Below are positions 44,567-53,449 of a DNA stretch of 64,000 bases, one piece after another. The position numbers and the translations under genes are program-made. Below the pieces are notes generated by a model. That model made no database searches. It saw only the letters and a list, made by a program, of their open reading frames with translations, and had not been told where the DNA came from. This DNA is from Deinococcus cellulosilyticus NBRC 106333 = KACC 11606 (GTDB lineage: Bacteria; Deinococcota; Deinococci; Deinococcales; Deinococcaceae), in assembly GCF_007990775.1 (NCBI RefSeq), contig NZ_BJXB01000027.1:15462-79461 (forward strand), written 5' to 3'. The first letter of the stretch is position 1, and each line of letters opens with the position of its first letter.

Positions 44567-45883
44567 ATGAAACCCATTCACACCTTATTTGCTTTCTTTG
44601 CCTTCACAAATCTGACCCATGCACAGCAGGTGCTGGACCAGAGCCAGGTCATTGCGTCCGGTCAGGAAAGCCAGATGCTGGGTGCCCTCAGAAAAGACCA
44701 TCAGGTGCGAGGGTATCCTTTGCAGGTGGTGACTTCGGAGCGGTCAGCTGTGCAGCTCTGGAACGGCTGGAACCTGAATGCCTTTCAGAAGCAGTACGCG
44801 GTGCAACTCAGTTACAATCCTGTGCTGAAAAAAGCCCATGTGAAACTGGGCAGCAGGGTTTCAGGAGATGCATCAGCCTGGTCGGTGCTGATCACCACAA
44901 GCTTCCAGAACCGTGAGTATGTGCGGGGGGTGCAGACCCTGCTGGAGGGTCTGAAGGTCCGCAATCCCCTTCCTGCGCCACAATCAAATTACGTGACAGA
45001 TTTCGCAGGGGTGCTGGATGCCCAGACACGCAAAACCCTGAACCACCATCTGGCCCAGATGGAAAAGCAGACGAATCTGGAAGGCACAGTGGTGGTGCTG
45101 CCTTCCCTGAAAACCTATGGAGCACAGACGGTGGAGTCTTTTGCACTGGACCTCTTCAACCGCTGGGGAGTGGGTGATCCGCGCTGGAACCGGGGGTTCA
45201 TGCTGCTGGTGTCCATGGAGGACCGCAAGATCCGCATTCAGCTGGGCAAAGGATATGGAACAGCCCTGAACGCCTCCACGAAAGCCCTGATCCAGAACAC
45301 CATCGCTCCGAACTTCAAGGCAGGCAGATATCAGAGAGGGATTCAGGACGGCACCCTGCAATTGATCCAGCTTGTGAAGAGGCATGTGAACAGGGTGGTC
45401 CCCACACAAAGTTTTGGAGGGTCTCAGACAGCAAACCTCTCCACTGACCGTCCACAAAACAGCCCGTCCATGTCCTGGTGGGAGATGCAGGTGTGGAATT
45501 TCCGCAATTTCATGAATGAACTGGAACAGGTGACGGGAGGCATCAACTGGTGGATTCTGGTGCCCATCCTGTTCCCTCTGCTGGCAATCGTGATCGGAAT
45601 CATCGTTGTGGTCAGTGTCATGCGTTCCGCCCTGCGCGGAGGCCCTTTGCCCCCTTCTCGCAGGTCAGGATTCCGGCACAGCCACCACCATCACCACCAT
45701 GGTCACTCTGGTGCTTACGATGACGATGAAGCCAGACGGGCCTTCATGGCTGGAGCAGCAGCCAGCACAGTGACCAGCACCTGGGACTCCTCGAGCAGCA
45801 GTTTGGATTCCTCAAGCAGCAGTTCAGACAGTTTTTCCGGGGGCAGTTCGGACAGTTCCAGCGGTTCCAGCGGAGACTGGTGA
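44567..45883 (+). CDS. TPM domain protein, membrane-anchored, His/Ser-rich tail
   Basis: This 438-residue protein has a signal peptide (LFAFFAFTNLTHAQ), a region that looks like a degenerate TPM repeat (about 25-135), and a recognisable TPM domain (about 140-270; FAGVLDAQTRKTLNHHLAQ, RWGVGDPRWNRGFMLLVSM, IQLGKGYGTAL). One membrane helix (about 320-345) follows, then a cytoplasmic tail with HSHHHHHHGHSG and long serine runs. TPM proteins are linked to photosystem or membrane-protein turnover. The GGAGG site sets the start. Confidence 0.85.
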   Translation: MKPIHTLFAFFAFTNLTHAQQVLDQSQVIASGQESQMLGALRKDHQVRGYPLQVVTSERSAVQLWNGWNLNAFQKQYAVQLSYNPVLKKAHVKLGSRVSGDASAWSVLITTSFQNREYVRGVQTLLEGLKVRNPLPAPQSNYVTDFAGVLDAQTRKTLNHHLAQMEKQTNLEGTVVVLPSLKTYGAQTVESFALDLFNRWGVGDPRWNRGFMLLVSMEDRKIRIQLGKGYGTALNASTKALIQNTIAPNFKAGRYQRGIQDGTLQLIQLVKRHVNRVVPTQSFGGSQTANLSTDRPQNSPSMSWWEMQVWNFRNFMNELEQVTGGINWWILVPILFPLLAIVIGIIVVVSVMRSALRGGPLPPSRRSGFRHSHHHHHHGHSGAYDDDEARRAFMAGAAASTVTSTWDSSSSSLDSSSSSSDSFSGGSSDSSSGSSGDW

Positions 45884-45886
45884 ACT

Positions 45887-45910
45887 CCCCTCCTGGGCGG
45901 ACAGGAGGGG
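45887..45910 (+). terminator. Weak stem-loop after the TPM gene
   Basis: CCCCTCCT pairs with AGGAGGGG around GGGCGGAC. No T run follows, so termination is uncertain. Confidence 0.45.
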
Positions 45911-45961
45911 GTCAGAAAATGAATTGTCAGAGGTGCATGGCACCAAAGCAGAAAGGCGTCA

Positions 45962-47266
45962 TCACTTCATCTTGCAGATGGAAACCTCGTACTGTCCCGA
46001 GATGTCCGGGCGGTAGAAGTTCAACTGGATCTCCTGAATGGGTTGTGGTCGGGCAAGCTGCAGGTAGAATTCACCGTTGTTGGGAATGCGCCATGTGCGG
46101 CTCTGCTGCATGTTCATCACGTCAGTGCCGTAATCCAGGCCGAGCTGGAAATCGGTGGCTTTCAGATCGCTGAAGTTCAGTTTCAGGGCACTGCCAGGTT
46201 CGATTTTCAGGTTGTCTGGCAGGGCGATGGTGGTGCGACTTTTCAGGTCCCCCTGGCCTTTGTAGGTCACCTGATCGCTGCATCCTCCACGTGCCAGGGG
46301 GATCATGCGCCACAGGGCCCAGACGTTGCTGAGTTCACCCATGTAGAAGTTGTTTTCCCACACGATGACTTTTGGCTTGTGGTTTTTGTAGCTGTCGGAC
46401 ATCAGGTAGGATTCCATCGCTCCAAATGACATCCCGCCTTCCACGGCAGCATTCAGCACATCGGTCTGCAGCTCAAATTTCAGGGCTTCCGGGAAGGTGT
46501 CATCGGTGGTGAATTCCCGGCGGTGGCTGAAACTGGTTCCGAGCAGCACCACATCCGGCTCATCTCCAGAGAGCAGGTCCCCTTCGGTTTTGGGAACGGC
46601 GGTGTAGACGTTGATGGTTTCGTCCGGGAAGGTGGTGTTGCAGATGTTGTTGGCCATGCGGGCATAGCTGCCGTTGTTGCCCAGGGGCTTGCTCTCCAGC
46701 GTGTATTCGGTTTTCTGCATTTCTGCATAAGCGGGCAGTTTCTTGATCTCAGCGGCGATGAGGCCTGCCACATGTTTTGCCGCCTCGGTGGTCCAGTGGT
46801 GGTCGGTTTTCTGGAAGTAGGGACCCTGGGTGTATTTGAAGCCGTCTTCCAGCAGGTTGGGTGCAATGATTCCGATTTCGTTCAGTTCATCATGCAGGTC
46901 TGCATAGGTGTTGCGGATGCGGTCCGCATTGAAAGGCACCAGACGCTCCATATCGAGGTGCTGCTGGGAGAGCAGCAGCCGGGATGGCACATCCACGATG
47001 ACCAGTTGAATGCCCTGCGCCTTGAAGGTCTCAGAGAGCTCCCGGAGGACTTCTTTGCTGTAGTTCAGGGTTGAACCTGTGGAGTAATCCCCACGGCCAA
47101 AAAGCCAGCCGTCTTTTCCCTGACCGGCCAGCATGGCCCAGGTGTCTTCGGGCCGGTAACTGGACTCTTGCAGGGCAGCAGCGCAGAGGGTCAGGTTCTG
47201 CTGGGCGCAGGCAGCACTGCCGAGCAGAAAGGTGAGGATGGAGAGGGTGCGTTTCAATGCATGCAT
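45962..47266 (-). CDS. AlgX/AlgJ-like SGNH O-acetyltransferase
   Basis: This exported protein of 434 residues has a signal (TLSILTFLLGSAACAQ). The SGNH fold carries the catalytic pair in TDHHWT and the likely nucleophile Ser in LLGTSFSHR; GKDGWLFGRGDY is also typical of AlgX/AlgJ (polysaccharide O-acetylation). No alginate genes or AlgI-like acyl carrier membrane partner are visible nearby, so the acetyl acceptor is unknown. A C-terminal beta-domain (about 340-434) may bind sugar. A GGAGG site precedes the ATG. Confidence 0.82.
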   Translation of the reverse strand: MHALKRTLSILTFLLGSAACAQQNLTLCAAALQESSYRPEDTWAMLAGQGKDGWLFGRGDYSTGSTLNYSKEVLRELSETFKAQGIQLVIVDVPSRLLLSQQHLDMERLVPFNADRIRNTYADLHDELNEIGIIAPNLLEDGFKYTQGPYFQKTDHHWTTEAAKHVAGLIAAEIKKLPAYAEMQKTEYTLESKPLGNNGSYARMANNICNTTFPDETINVYTAVPKTEGDLLSGDEPDVVLLGTSFSHRREFTTDDTFPEALKFELQTDVLNAAVEGGMSFGAMESYLMSDSYKNHKPKVIVWENNFYMGELSNVWALWRMIPLARGGCSDQVTYKGQGDLKSRTTIALPDNLKIEPGSALKLNFSDLKATDFQLGLDYGTDVMNMQQSRTWRIPNNGEFYLQLARPQPIQEIQLNFYRPDISGQYEVSICKMK

Positions 47267-47496
47267 GGAGACCTCCAGGGTGCACTCCCTGAACAGAGCG
47301 TGTGCTAAAACAGTGTACTGAAGCTGGTTTTTGCTTTGATTTCTTCAAGTATGAAAGATGAAACATGTTGAAAATGAGGTGATCCTGCCTAGATTCTCAT
47401 CTTTATCGCTTCACGATATAGGTTTTCTATACATATGTGCCGGTGTCCTTCTGCTGTTCTTGTAGATGTGACACTTTCTGCTGCTGCCAGACGTGC

Positions 47497-47502
47497 TAAT
47501 TT
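47497..47502 (+). promoter_or_regulatory. TANNNT -10, leaderless ypdA
   Basis: TAATTT ends five bases before the first of two tandem ATGs at 47508. Confidence 0.5.
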
Positions 47503-47507
47503 AACAG

Positions 47508-48494
47508 ATGATGATGTACGACCTGATCATAGTCGGTGCGGGACCCGTCGGGCTTGCCGCAGCCATCGAAGCCAAGAGAGCCGGACTGAATTACGCTGTC
47601 CTCGACAAGGGGTGCGTGGTCAATGCCATCTTCGACTACCCCACCTACATGACCTTCTTCACCACCTCGCCTGAACTCGAGATTGGTGGACACCCCATGG
47701 TGACCGCCCGAGAGAAACCGGACCGCAAAGAAGCCCTGAACTACTACCGTCTGGTGGCCCAGCGTGAAAACCTCAATGTGCTGCAATATCACGAGGTGAC
47801 CCGCATTCACCCTGCCCCCGCAGGACACACTGTGCTGGTGAACAAAAAAGATGGCAGTCAGGGGGTTTTTGAGACCCGCAAGGTGCTGGTCGCCACCGGA
47901 TACTACGACAACCCTCTGCACCTCGGCATTCCTGGCGAGGACTCCGAAAACGTCTCCCACTATTACACCGAGGCCCACCCGTTCTGGGGCCTGAAAGTCA
48001 CCGTGATCGGGGCAGGCAACAGTGCAGCAGACGCAGCCCTTGACCTCTGGCGTGGTGGGGCAAAAGTGACCATGGTGGTGCGTGCGCCTCAGCTCAAAAA
48101 CACCATCAAATACTGGGTGAAACCCGACCTCGAAAACCGCATCAAGGAAGGCTCCATCACCGCCCACTTCAATTCACGGGTGATCGAGATTCTGGAAGAC
48201 CGTGTGATTGTGGAAAGTGAAGAGGGCACCTGGGAACTGGAAACCGACTTCACCTTTGCCCTCACCGGATACCGACCCAACATCGACCTGCTCAGGGAAG
48301 CAGGGGTGAGCCTCAATGAGGACCTGATGGCCGACCTCGATGAAAACTACGAGTCCAACGTGCCCGGCCTCTTTGTGTGCGGCAGCGCTGGATTCGGCAT
48401 TCACACCAACAAGGTCTTCATCGAGAATGGGCGTTTTCATGCCGAAATTGCCATGCGCGAAGTGATCCGTCAGCTGCAGAGCGTGCCACAGTAA
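47508..48494 (+). CDS. ypdA: YpdA family flavoprotein reductase (putative bacillithiol disulfide reductase)
   Basis: This 328-residue NADPH-dependent flavoprotein has the FAD motif IIVGAGPVGLAAAIEA near the N-terminus, a second GAGNSAADAA nucleotide motif and the final VCGSAGFGIHTNKVF. It lacks the CxxC of thioredoxin reductases, as YpdA proteins do, and has a lone early cysteine. Known members keep bacillithiol reduced; this organism is presumably a bacillithiol user. Its start lies just after TAATTT, so the message is probably leaderless. Confidence 0.9.
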   Translation: MMMYDLIIVGAGPVGLAAAIEAKRAGLNYAVLDKGCVVNAIFDYPTYMTFFTTSPELEIGGHPMVTAREKPDRKEALNYYRLVAQRENLNVLQYHEVTRIHPAPAGHTVLVNKKDGSQGVFETRKVLVATGYYDNPLHLGIPGEDSENVSHYYTEAHPFWGLKVTVIGAGNSAADAALDLWRGGAKVTMVVRAPQLKNTIKYWVKPDLENRIKEGSITAHFNSRVIEILEDRVIVESEEGTWELETDFTFALTGYRPNIDLLREAGVSLNEDLMADLDENYESNVPGLFVCGSAGFGIHTNKVFIENGRFHAEIAMREVIRQLQSVPQ

Positions 48495-48507
48495 CCCATC
48501 AGATGTT

Positions 48508-48541
48508 CAGAGCATCCCTGGATGTCCAGGGATGCTCTGAT
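48508..48541. terminator. Bidirectional terminator between ypdA and lysR
   Basis: CAGAGCATCCCTGG pairs with CCAGGGATGCTCTG around ATGT, a 14-bp perfect stem between convergent genes. Confidence 0.85.
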
Positions 48542-48547
48542 TTGAGC

Positions 48548-49462
48548 TCAGGTCAGGGCTTCTGCCTGCCGGGCTTCGGTCCTGAAATCTTCGGGAACCC
48601 GCAGAGCAGCAGCAATGGCATGGATCTCCTCACGGTCCCCATCCACTTCCCGGTAGGAGAGCATCCACTGGTCCTGCAAAACCAGATCCCGCACCGGCCA
48701 GATTTCTTTGATGGTGCCTGACTGCAGGGCATGGGTGCACAGAAACTCGGGAAGCACCGCCAGACCGTACCCCAGTTCCACACTGCGCAACACTGTTCTC
48801 AGGTCAGGGACGGTCAGGACAAACTGGCCCTCGAAGCGCGAACCGAAATGCTGCAGGAGCCTGCGGTGCATGGGGGCATCCATGCTGTAATTGACCCAGG
48901 GCTGCCCATTCAGCCAGGCTCCGAGTTCTTCCGGGGAGGTTTCAGGATCAGGATTCTCCCAGTGGGAGGGGCCCACCAGCAGAAAGCGCTTTTTGGACAG
49001 CACCTGAAAATGGGTGGATTTCTGGGTGGGTTTCACCGTGGTCAGGGCCACATCCAGGGTCCCCATCTCCAGCTGATTGAGCAGGTCGCGACCATAACCA
49101 AAACGCACCGTAAAATTCACCCCCAGACCCTGCAGGCGGTCCAGCACGTAAGCATGAAAGTATTCGGCAGGGGCCCCCAGTCGGATGGTTGGGAGGGTGG
49201 TGGTGGTGCGCCGGATGCCCCTTGAAATGCGTTCCAGTTTGTCGATGGCCTCAAAGACCTGGGCGTAGAGGGCCTCGCCTTTCTCGGTGGCAAGCATCCC
49301 CCTCGGGGTGCGCACGAAGAGGGGAACCCCTACAGCATCTTCCAGCAGGGCCAGTTGCTGGCTGACAGCAGGCTGGGTCAGGTTGCGCAGTTTTGCTGCA
49401 CCAGACACCGAACCTGCGCGGTACACCGCAATGAAGTTCCTGTACCATTCCATCTGTGACAT
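48548..49462 (-). CDS. LysR family transcriptional regulator
   Basis: This 304-residue regulator has an N-terminal winged helix-turn-helix (FIAVYRAGSVSGAAKLRNLTQ then PAVSQQLALLE) and a substrate-binding effector domain. It converges with ypdA, and its possible target is unclear; the divergent neighbour is the PEBP gene, 171 bases away, the more likely regulated gene. The chosen ATG has an AGGAGG site; a start 10 codons upstream is less likely. Confidence 0.9.
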   Translation of the reverse strand: MSQMEWYRNFIAVYRAGSVSGAAKLRNLTQPAVSQQLALLEDAVGVPLFVRTPRGMLATEKGEALYAQVFEAIDKLERISRGIRRTTTTLPTIRLGAPAEYFHAYVLDRLQGLGVNFTVRFGYGRDLLNQLEMGTLDVALTTVKPTQKSTHFQVLSKKRFLLVGPSHWENPDPETSPEELGAWLNGQPWVNYSMDAPMHRRLLQHFGSRFEGQFVLTVPDLRTVLRSVELGYGLAVLPEFLCTHALQSGTIKEIWPVRDLVLQDQWMLSYREVDGDREEIHAIAAALRVPEDFRTEARQAEALT

Positions 49463-49633
49463 GCAGGCCTCCTGAAGGAAAGCTGGCCTCAAGGCAGGCC
49501 ATTAGCAATGATTATACCCGGCATTCAAAAATGCTATTTGCCTTATGGGGCCTTTTTGGACAGAATGACTCCAGAACAACAGATTTCATCTGCGCATGCC
49601 GGAGAAAAACTTCTGCATGCTGGGAGGTATTGC

Positions 49634-50176
49634 ATGAAAAACATTCTGATTTCTGCCCTGATGCTCCTTTCGGGTGCCTTTGCCCAGAGCACCTTCACCG
49701 TCACCAGCCCTTCCCTGACTGAAGGGGGCACCTTGCCTCTCGATCAGGTGTTCAACGATTGGGGTTGCCCCGGCAAGAACATTTCCCCCGAGCTGAGCTG
49801 GAGCGGTACACCAGAAGGCACAAAAAGTTTCGCTGTGACCGCCTATGACCCGGATGCCCCCACCGGAAGTGGCTGGTGGCACTGGCTGGTCTTCAACATC
49901 CCCGCAGAGACAAACACCCTGCCTGCAGGCGCGGGTGGGGCCCAGAAAGACCTCTTGCCCAAAGGTGCAGTGCAGAGCCTCACCGACTTTGGTCAACCCG
50001 GCTATGGTGGAGCCTGCCCTCCTGCAGGAGCCCCTCACCGCTACGTGTTCACGGTGTTTGCCCTGAAGACCAGCAACCTGGGCCTTGGTGAGAACACCAT
50101 GCCTGCCACCGTGGGCTTCAATCTGAACAGCAATGCGCTGGCAAAAGCCTCCATCACCGTGACCTACGGCAGATGA
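49634..50176 (+). CDS. YbhB/YbcL family (PEBP-like) secreted protein
   Basis: This 180-residue protein has a signal peptide (MKNILISALMLLSGAFAQ) and the PEBP fold: FAVTAYDPDAPTGSGWWHWLVFNIP and CPPAGAPHRYVFTVFAL. The ligand pocket His and Asp of the family are present. Bacterial members of this family have no well-proven function. The GGGAGG site fixes the ATG; the open frame continues 42 codons upstream but lacks a signal there. Confidence 0.9.
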   Translation: MKNILISALMLLSGAFAQSTFTVTSPSLTEGGTLPLDQVFNDWGCPGKNISPELSWSGTPEGTKSFAVTAYDPDAPTGSGWWHWLVFNIPAETNTLPAGAGGAQKDLLPKGAVQSLTDFGQPGYGGACPPAGAPHRYVFTVFALKTSNLGLGENTMPATVGFNLNSNALAKASITVTYGR

Positions 50177-50189
50177 AGGAAGGCCCCAG

Positions 50190-50217
50190 AGACCCTGGCG
50201 AGACCAGGGTCTTTTTG
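50190..50217 (+). terminator. Terminator of the PEBP gene
   Basis: AGACCCTGG pairs with CCAGGGTCT, followed by TTTTTG. Confidence 0.85.
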
Positions 50218-50287
50218 TTTTCAGAAACGTGTGAAATCAGCTCGTCCCCTCTGCAGCAACTTCTTACAGTGTTGAAAAGGAGTGTTT

Positions 50288-50533
50288 ATGGTGCTGAGAG
50301 AAGGAATGCTGCTGTTTTACCAGGACCACCTGGTGGGCAAGATCGAGCAGATCGAAGATGGACTGGTCAAATTCCGCACGGAAGAACGGCTGGAAGAATA
50401 CTGGATCGACCAGGACCTCATTGAAACCGTGGAGCAGGATGCCCACCTGAAGCTGAGCCTGGACGACCTGAACGGTCAGGGTCTCCTGAGGCCAGGACGC
50501 AGAAAAGGCACAGACACCACCCCCAATGACTGA
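50288..50533 (+). CDS. Hypothetical small protein, 81 aa
   Basis: I do not recognise this short acidic protein (MVLREGMLLFYQDHLVGKIEQ then RTEERLEEYWIDQDLIE). An AAAAGGAG site six bases ahead of the ATG and TACAGT just upstream support expression. It is convergent with a small conserved gene on the minus strand, sharing a terminator that begins within its last codons. Function unknown. Confidence 0.65.
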   Translation: MVLREGMLLFYQDHLVGKIEQIEDGLVKFRTEERLEEYWIDQDLIETVEQDAHLKLSLDDLNGQGLLRPGRRKGTDTTPND

Positions 50534-50545
50534 AGGTGGTGTCTG
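50511..50545. terminator. Bidirectional stem-loop overlapping a gene end
   Basis: CAGACACCACC pairs with GGTGGTGTCTG, with TTTTG after it on the plus strand. The stem begins inside the 81-aa coding sequence. Confidence 0.7.
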
Positions 50546-50559
50546 TTTTGCAGACAAGA

Positions 50560-50826
50560 TCAGCGTTTTTTCTTGCCCTCTGAACGCTTGAAGGTCACCG
50601 TTTCCAGAACAAAATCCACCCGCTCGGTTTCCCAGCCCTGTCGGGTCCAGCCCTGAATGTGCTGGTATTTGGGCATGGACCAGAAGGGACGCAACGTGCG
50701 GGCCGCAAAGGGCAATTTGAAGCCCAGCAACCTCTCGATCTGCTCAAAACTGAGCTTGCAGGTGGCTTCCTGCTGCTGGGAAAGAAATTGCCCGATGGGT
50801 GAATAATCTGCGGAGCTTTTGCTCAT
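50560..50826 (-). CDS. Small conserved protein resembling DUF7662
   Basis: This 88-residue protein carries a compact motif (KLSFEQIERLLGFKLPFAAR then PFWSMPKYQHIQGWTRQGW) that looks like the DUF7662 domain of small bacterial proteins; I judge the match from pattern only. A basic tail KRSEGKKKR ends it. It runs divergent to nothing and lies 25 bases from gatB on the same strand. Function unknown. Confidence 0.7.
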   Translation of the reverse strand: MSKSSADYSPIGQFLSQQQEATCKLSFEQIERLLGFKLPFAARTLRPFWSMPKYQHIQGWTRQGWETERVDFVLETVTFKRSEGKKKR

Positions 50827-50851
50827 CGGGTGCGCATCTGAATCAGGGCCT

Positions 50852-52264
<1,413 letters not shown>

Positions 52265-52271
52265 GACAGGC

Positions 52272-52277
52272 ATTATA
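52272..52277 (-). promoter_or_regulatory. TATAAT -10, leaderless gatB
   Basis: The minus strand reads TATAAT, seven bases before the gatB ATG. A good -35 is not evident. Confidence 0.65.
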
Positions 52278-52377
52278 GCAAGGGTGTTTTCTGGCAAGGA
52301 GGGCTTTCCTAGAGGGCCTCTCAGGGACATTTGCAGCACGAAAAAAGCGCACAATGAAAGCACCCAAGGAGGCACGT

Positions 52378-52800
52378 ATGACCCGCATCATGGTCCCCAC
52401 GGATTTCTCTGCCAGTGCCCACAAGGCGCTCAAACTGGCCCGCGAGATGGTCCCGGACGCCCGCATCAAACTGGTGCACGTCTTTGATGCCAGTGCGGCG
52501 TTCTCCCCTTACGTTGATGCCCTCTCTCCGGCCTACATCCTGGAAGAAACCCAGGACCGCATCAAGGAAGCCGCGCTTGAAAACCTCAAAGGCATCCAGG
52601 CCGAAGGAGAAGACATCCTCTTCGTGATGGGCCGCCCTGCCGATGAGATCCTCAAAGCCGCAAAAGACTTCGCCGCCGATTACATCTTCATGGGCACCCA
52701 CGGACGCAAAGGCCTCAGCCACTTCTTCTTTGGCAGTGTCGCCGAAGCCGTGGTCCGGGCATCCCCCATCCCCGTGATGATCGTGCGCGACCCCGAATAG
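52378..52800 (+). CDS. Universal stress protein, UspA family
   Basis: This 140-residue protein has MVPTDFSASAHKALKLA at the start and the ATP-binding glycine-rich loop GTHGRKGLSHFFFGSVAE (G-2x-G-9x-G) near the end. It would bind ATP and act under stress. The CAAGGAGG site supports the start; a short upstream extension is not needed. Confidence 0.92.
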   Translation: MTRIMVPTDFSASAHKALKLAREMVPDARIKLVHVFDASAAFSPYVDALSPAYILEETQDRIKEAALENLKGIQAEGEDILFVMGRPADEILKAAKDFAADYIFMGTHGRKGLSHFFFGSVAEAVVRASPIPVMIVRDPE

Positions 52801-52828
52801 CCTGCATCAGCATCACCCATCCCTTCTT

Positions 52829-52861
52829 GGAAGCGGGGAATTCGCCCCGCTTCCATTTTTT
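52829..52861 (+). terminator. Terminator of the universal stress protein gene
   Basis: GGAAGCGGGG pairs with CCCCGCTTCC and is followed by ATTTTTTT. Confidence 0.9.
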
Positions 52862-52882
52862 CTCTGTGGAATAAGAGCAGTT

Positions 52883-52911
52883 TTGACCTCGAAGAAAGAA
52901 CGCGGTATAAT
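52883..52911 (+). promoter_or_regulatory. Promoter of tRNA-Arg
   Basis: TTGACC (52883-52888) and TATAAT (52906-52911) are 17 bases apart, 12 bases before the tRNA. Confidence 0.85.
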
Positions 52912-52923
52912 TCTCACCCGAAA

Positions 52924-53000
52924 GCGCCCGTAGCTCAGACGGATAGAGCGAGGCACTCCTAAGGCTTAGGTCACAGGTTCGACTCCTGTCGGGCGCACCA
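52924..53000 (+). tRNA. tRNA-Arg (anticodon CCT)
   Basis: A 77-base cloverleaf including encoded CCA can be folded: acceptor GCGCCCG/CGGGCGC, D arm GCTC/GAGC, anticodon loop CTCCTAA, and T arm ACAGG-TTCGACT-CCTGT. The anticodon stem (AGGCA/GGCTT) has an A-G mismatch at the loop base and a G-U pair. The same A-G mismatch recurs in the two partial copies downstream. Function as an arginine tRNA for AGG codons is very likely. Confidence 0.9.
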
Positions 53001-53006
53001 GAACCC

Positions 53007-53035
53007 CCCCAGTGAAATGCTCGCTGGGGTTTTTT
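53007..53035 (+). terminator. Terminator of tRNA-Arg
   Basis: CCCCAG (53007-53012) pairs with CTGGGG (53024-53029), followed by TTTTTT. The same stem recurs after both downstream partial copies. Confidence 0.75.
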
Positions 53036-53044
53036 AATTTTGTC

Positions 53045-53120
53045 TGCTCAGGACGTGCCTGATTCACTCCTAAGGAATTGCTTTTTAGGGTCACAGGTTC
53101 GACTCCTGTCGGGTGCACCA
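53045..53120 (+). pseudogene. Partial tRNA-Arg 3'-half copy 1
   Basis: The bases after GCTCAGGACGTGCCTGATT contain an anticodon-arm-like CACTCCTAAGGAAT, then the T arm ACAGG-TTCGACT-CCTGT and CGGGTGCACCA. No acceptor 5' strand is present. The anticodon-arm stem (ATTCA/GGAAT) pairs, unlike in the real tRNA sequence, and is followed by a long GCTTTTTAGG spacer. It is probably non-functional for translation. Confidence 0.75.
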
Positions 53121-53126
53121 GAACCC

Positions 53127-53156
53127 CCCCCAGTGAAATGCTCGCTGGGGGTTTTT
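53127..53156 (+). terminator. Terminator of partial tRNA copy 1
   Basis: CCCCCAG (53127-53133) pairs with CTGGGGG (53145-53151), followed by TTTTT. Confidence 0.75.
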
Positions 53157-53163
53157 AGATCCT

Positions 53164-53239
53164 TGCTCAGGACGTGCCTGATTCACTCCTAAGGAATTGC
53201 TTTTTGGGGTCACAGGTTCGACTCCTGTCGGGCGCACCA
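53164..53239 (+). pseudogene. Partial tRNA-Arg 3'-half copy 2
   Basis: This copy repeats the previous one at a period of 119 bases, with nearly the same upstream segment. Its acceptor 3' strand reads CGGGCGCACCA, which would pair with the intact tRNA acceptor. The 5' half is absent here too. Confidence 0.75.
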
Positions 53240-53245
53240 GAACCT

Positions 53246-53274
53246 CCCCAGTAAAATGTCGCTGGGGGTTTTTC
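53246..53274 (+). terminator. Terminator of partial tRNA copy 2
   Basis: CCCCAG (53246-53251) pairs with CTGGGG (53262-53267), followed by GTTTTT. No gene is evident from here to 53449. Confidence 0.7.
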
Positions 53275-53449
53275 CCCTGAAAATTTTTTCAGCTCCATGC
53301 GAAACAAATTGCGTCTTCCCTTTATGACCTTGAGCATTCCATAATGAAGTCAGCAGGTGGATTGTCCCTCTGTTGCCTTGCCCGATTGTCCCTGATGTCG
53401 GGTGAGGGGCATGGCCGTGCAGACACGTCACATATCGCGGGATGAATGC

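Noticed and set aside
45661..45720. Cloned His-tag contamination in the TPM gene
   Set aside because: The His run is within a continuous natural reading frame of a TPM family tail, with no vector sequence beside it.
53007..53274. CRISPR array
   Set aside because: Only three units, and the repeated sequence is a tRNA 3' half plus terminator, not a short repeat with unique spacers.
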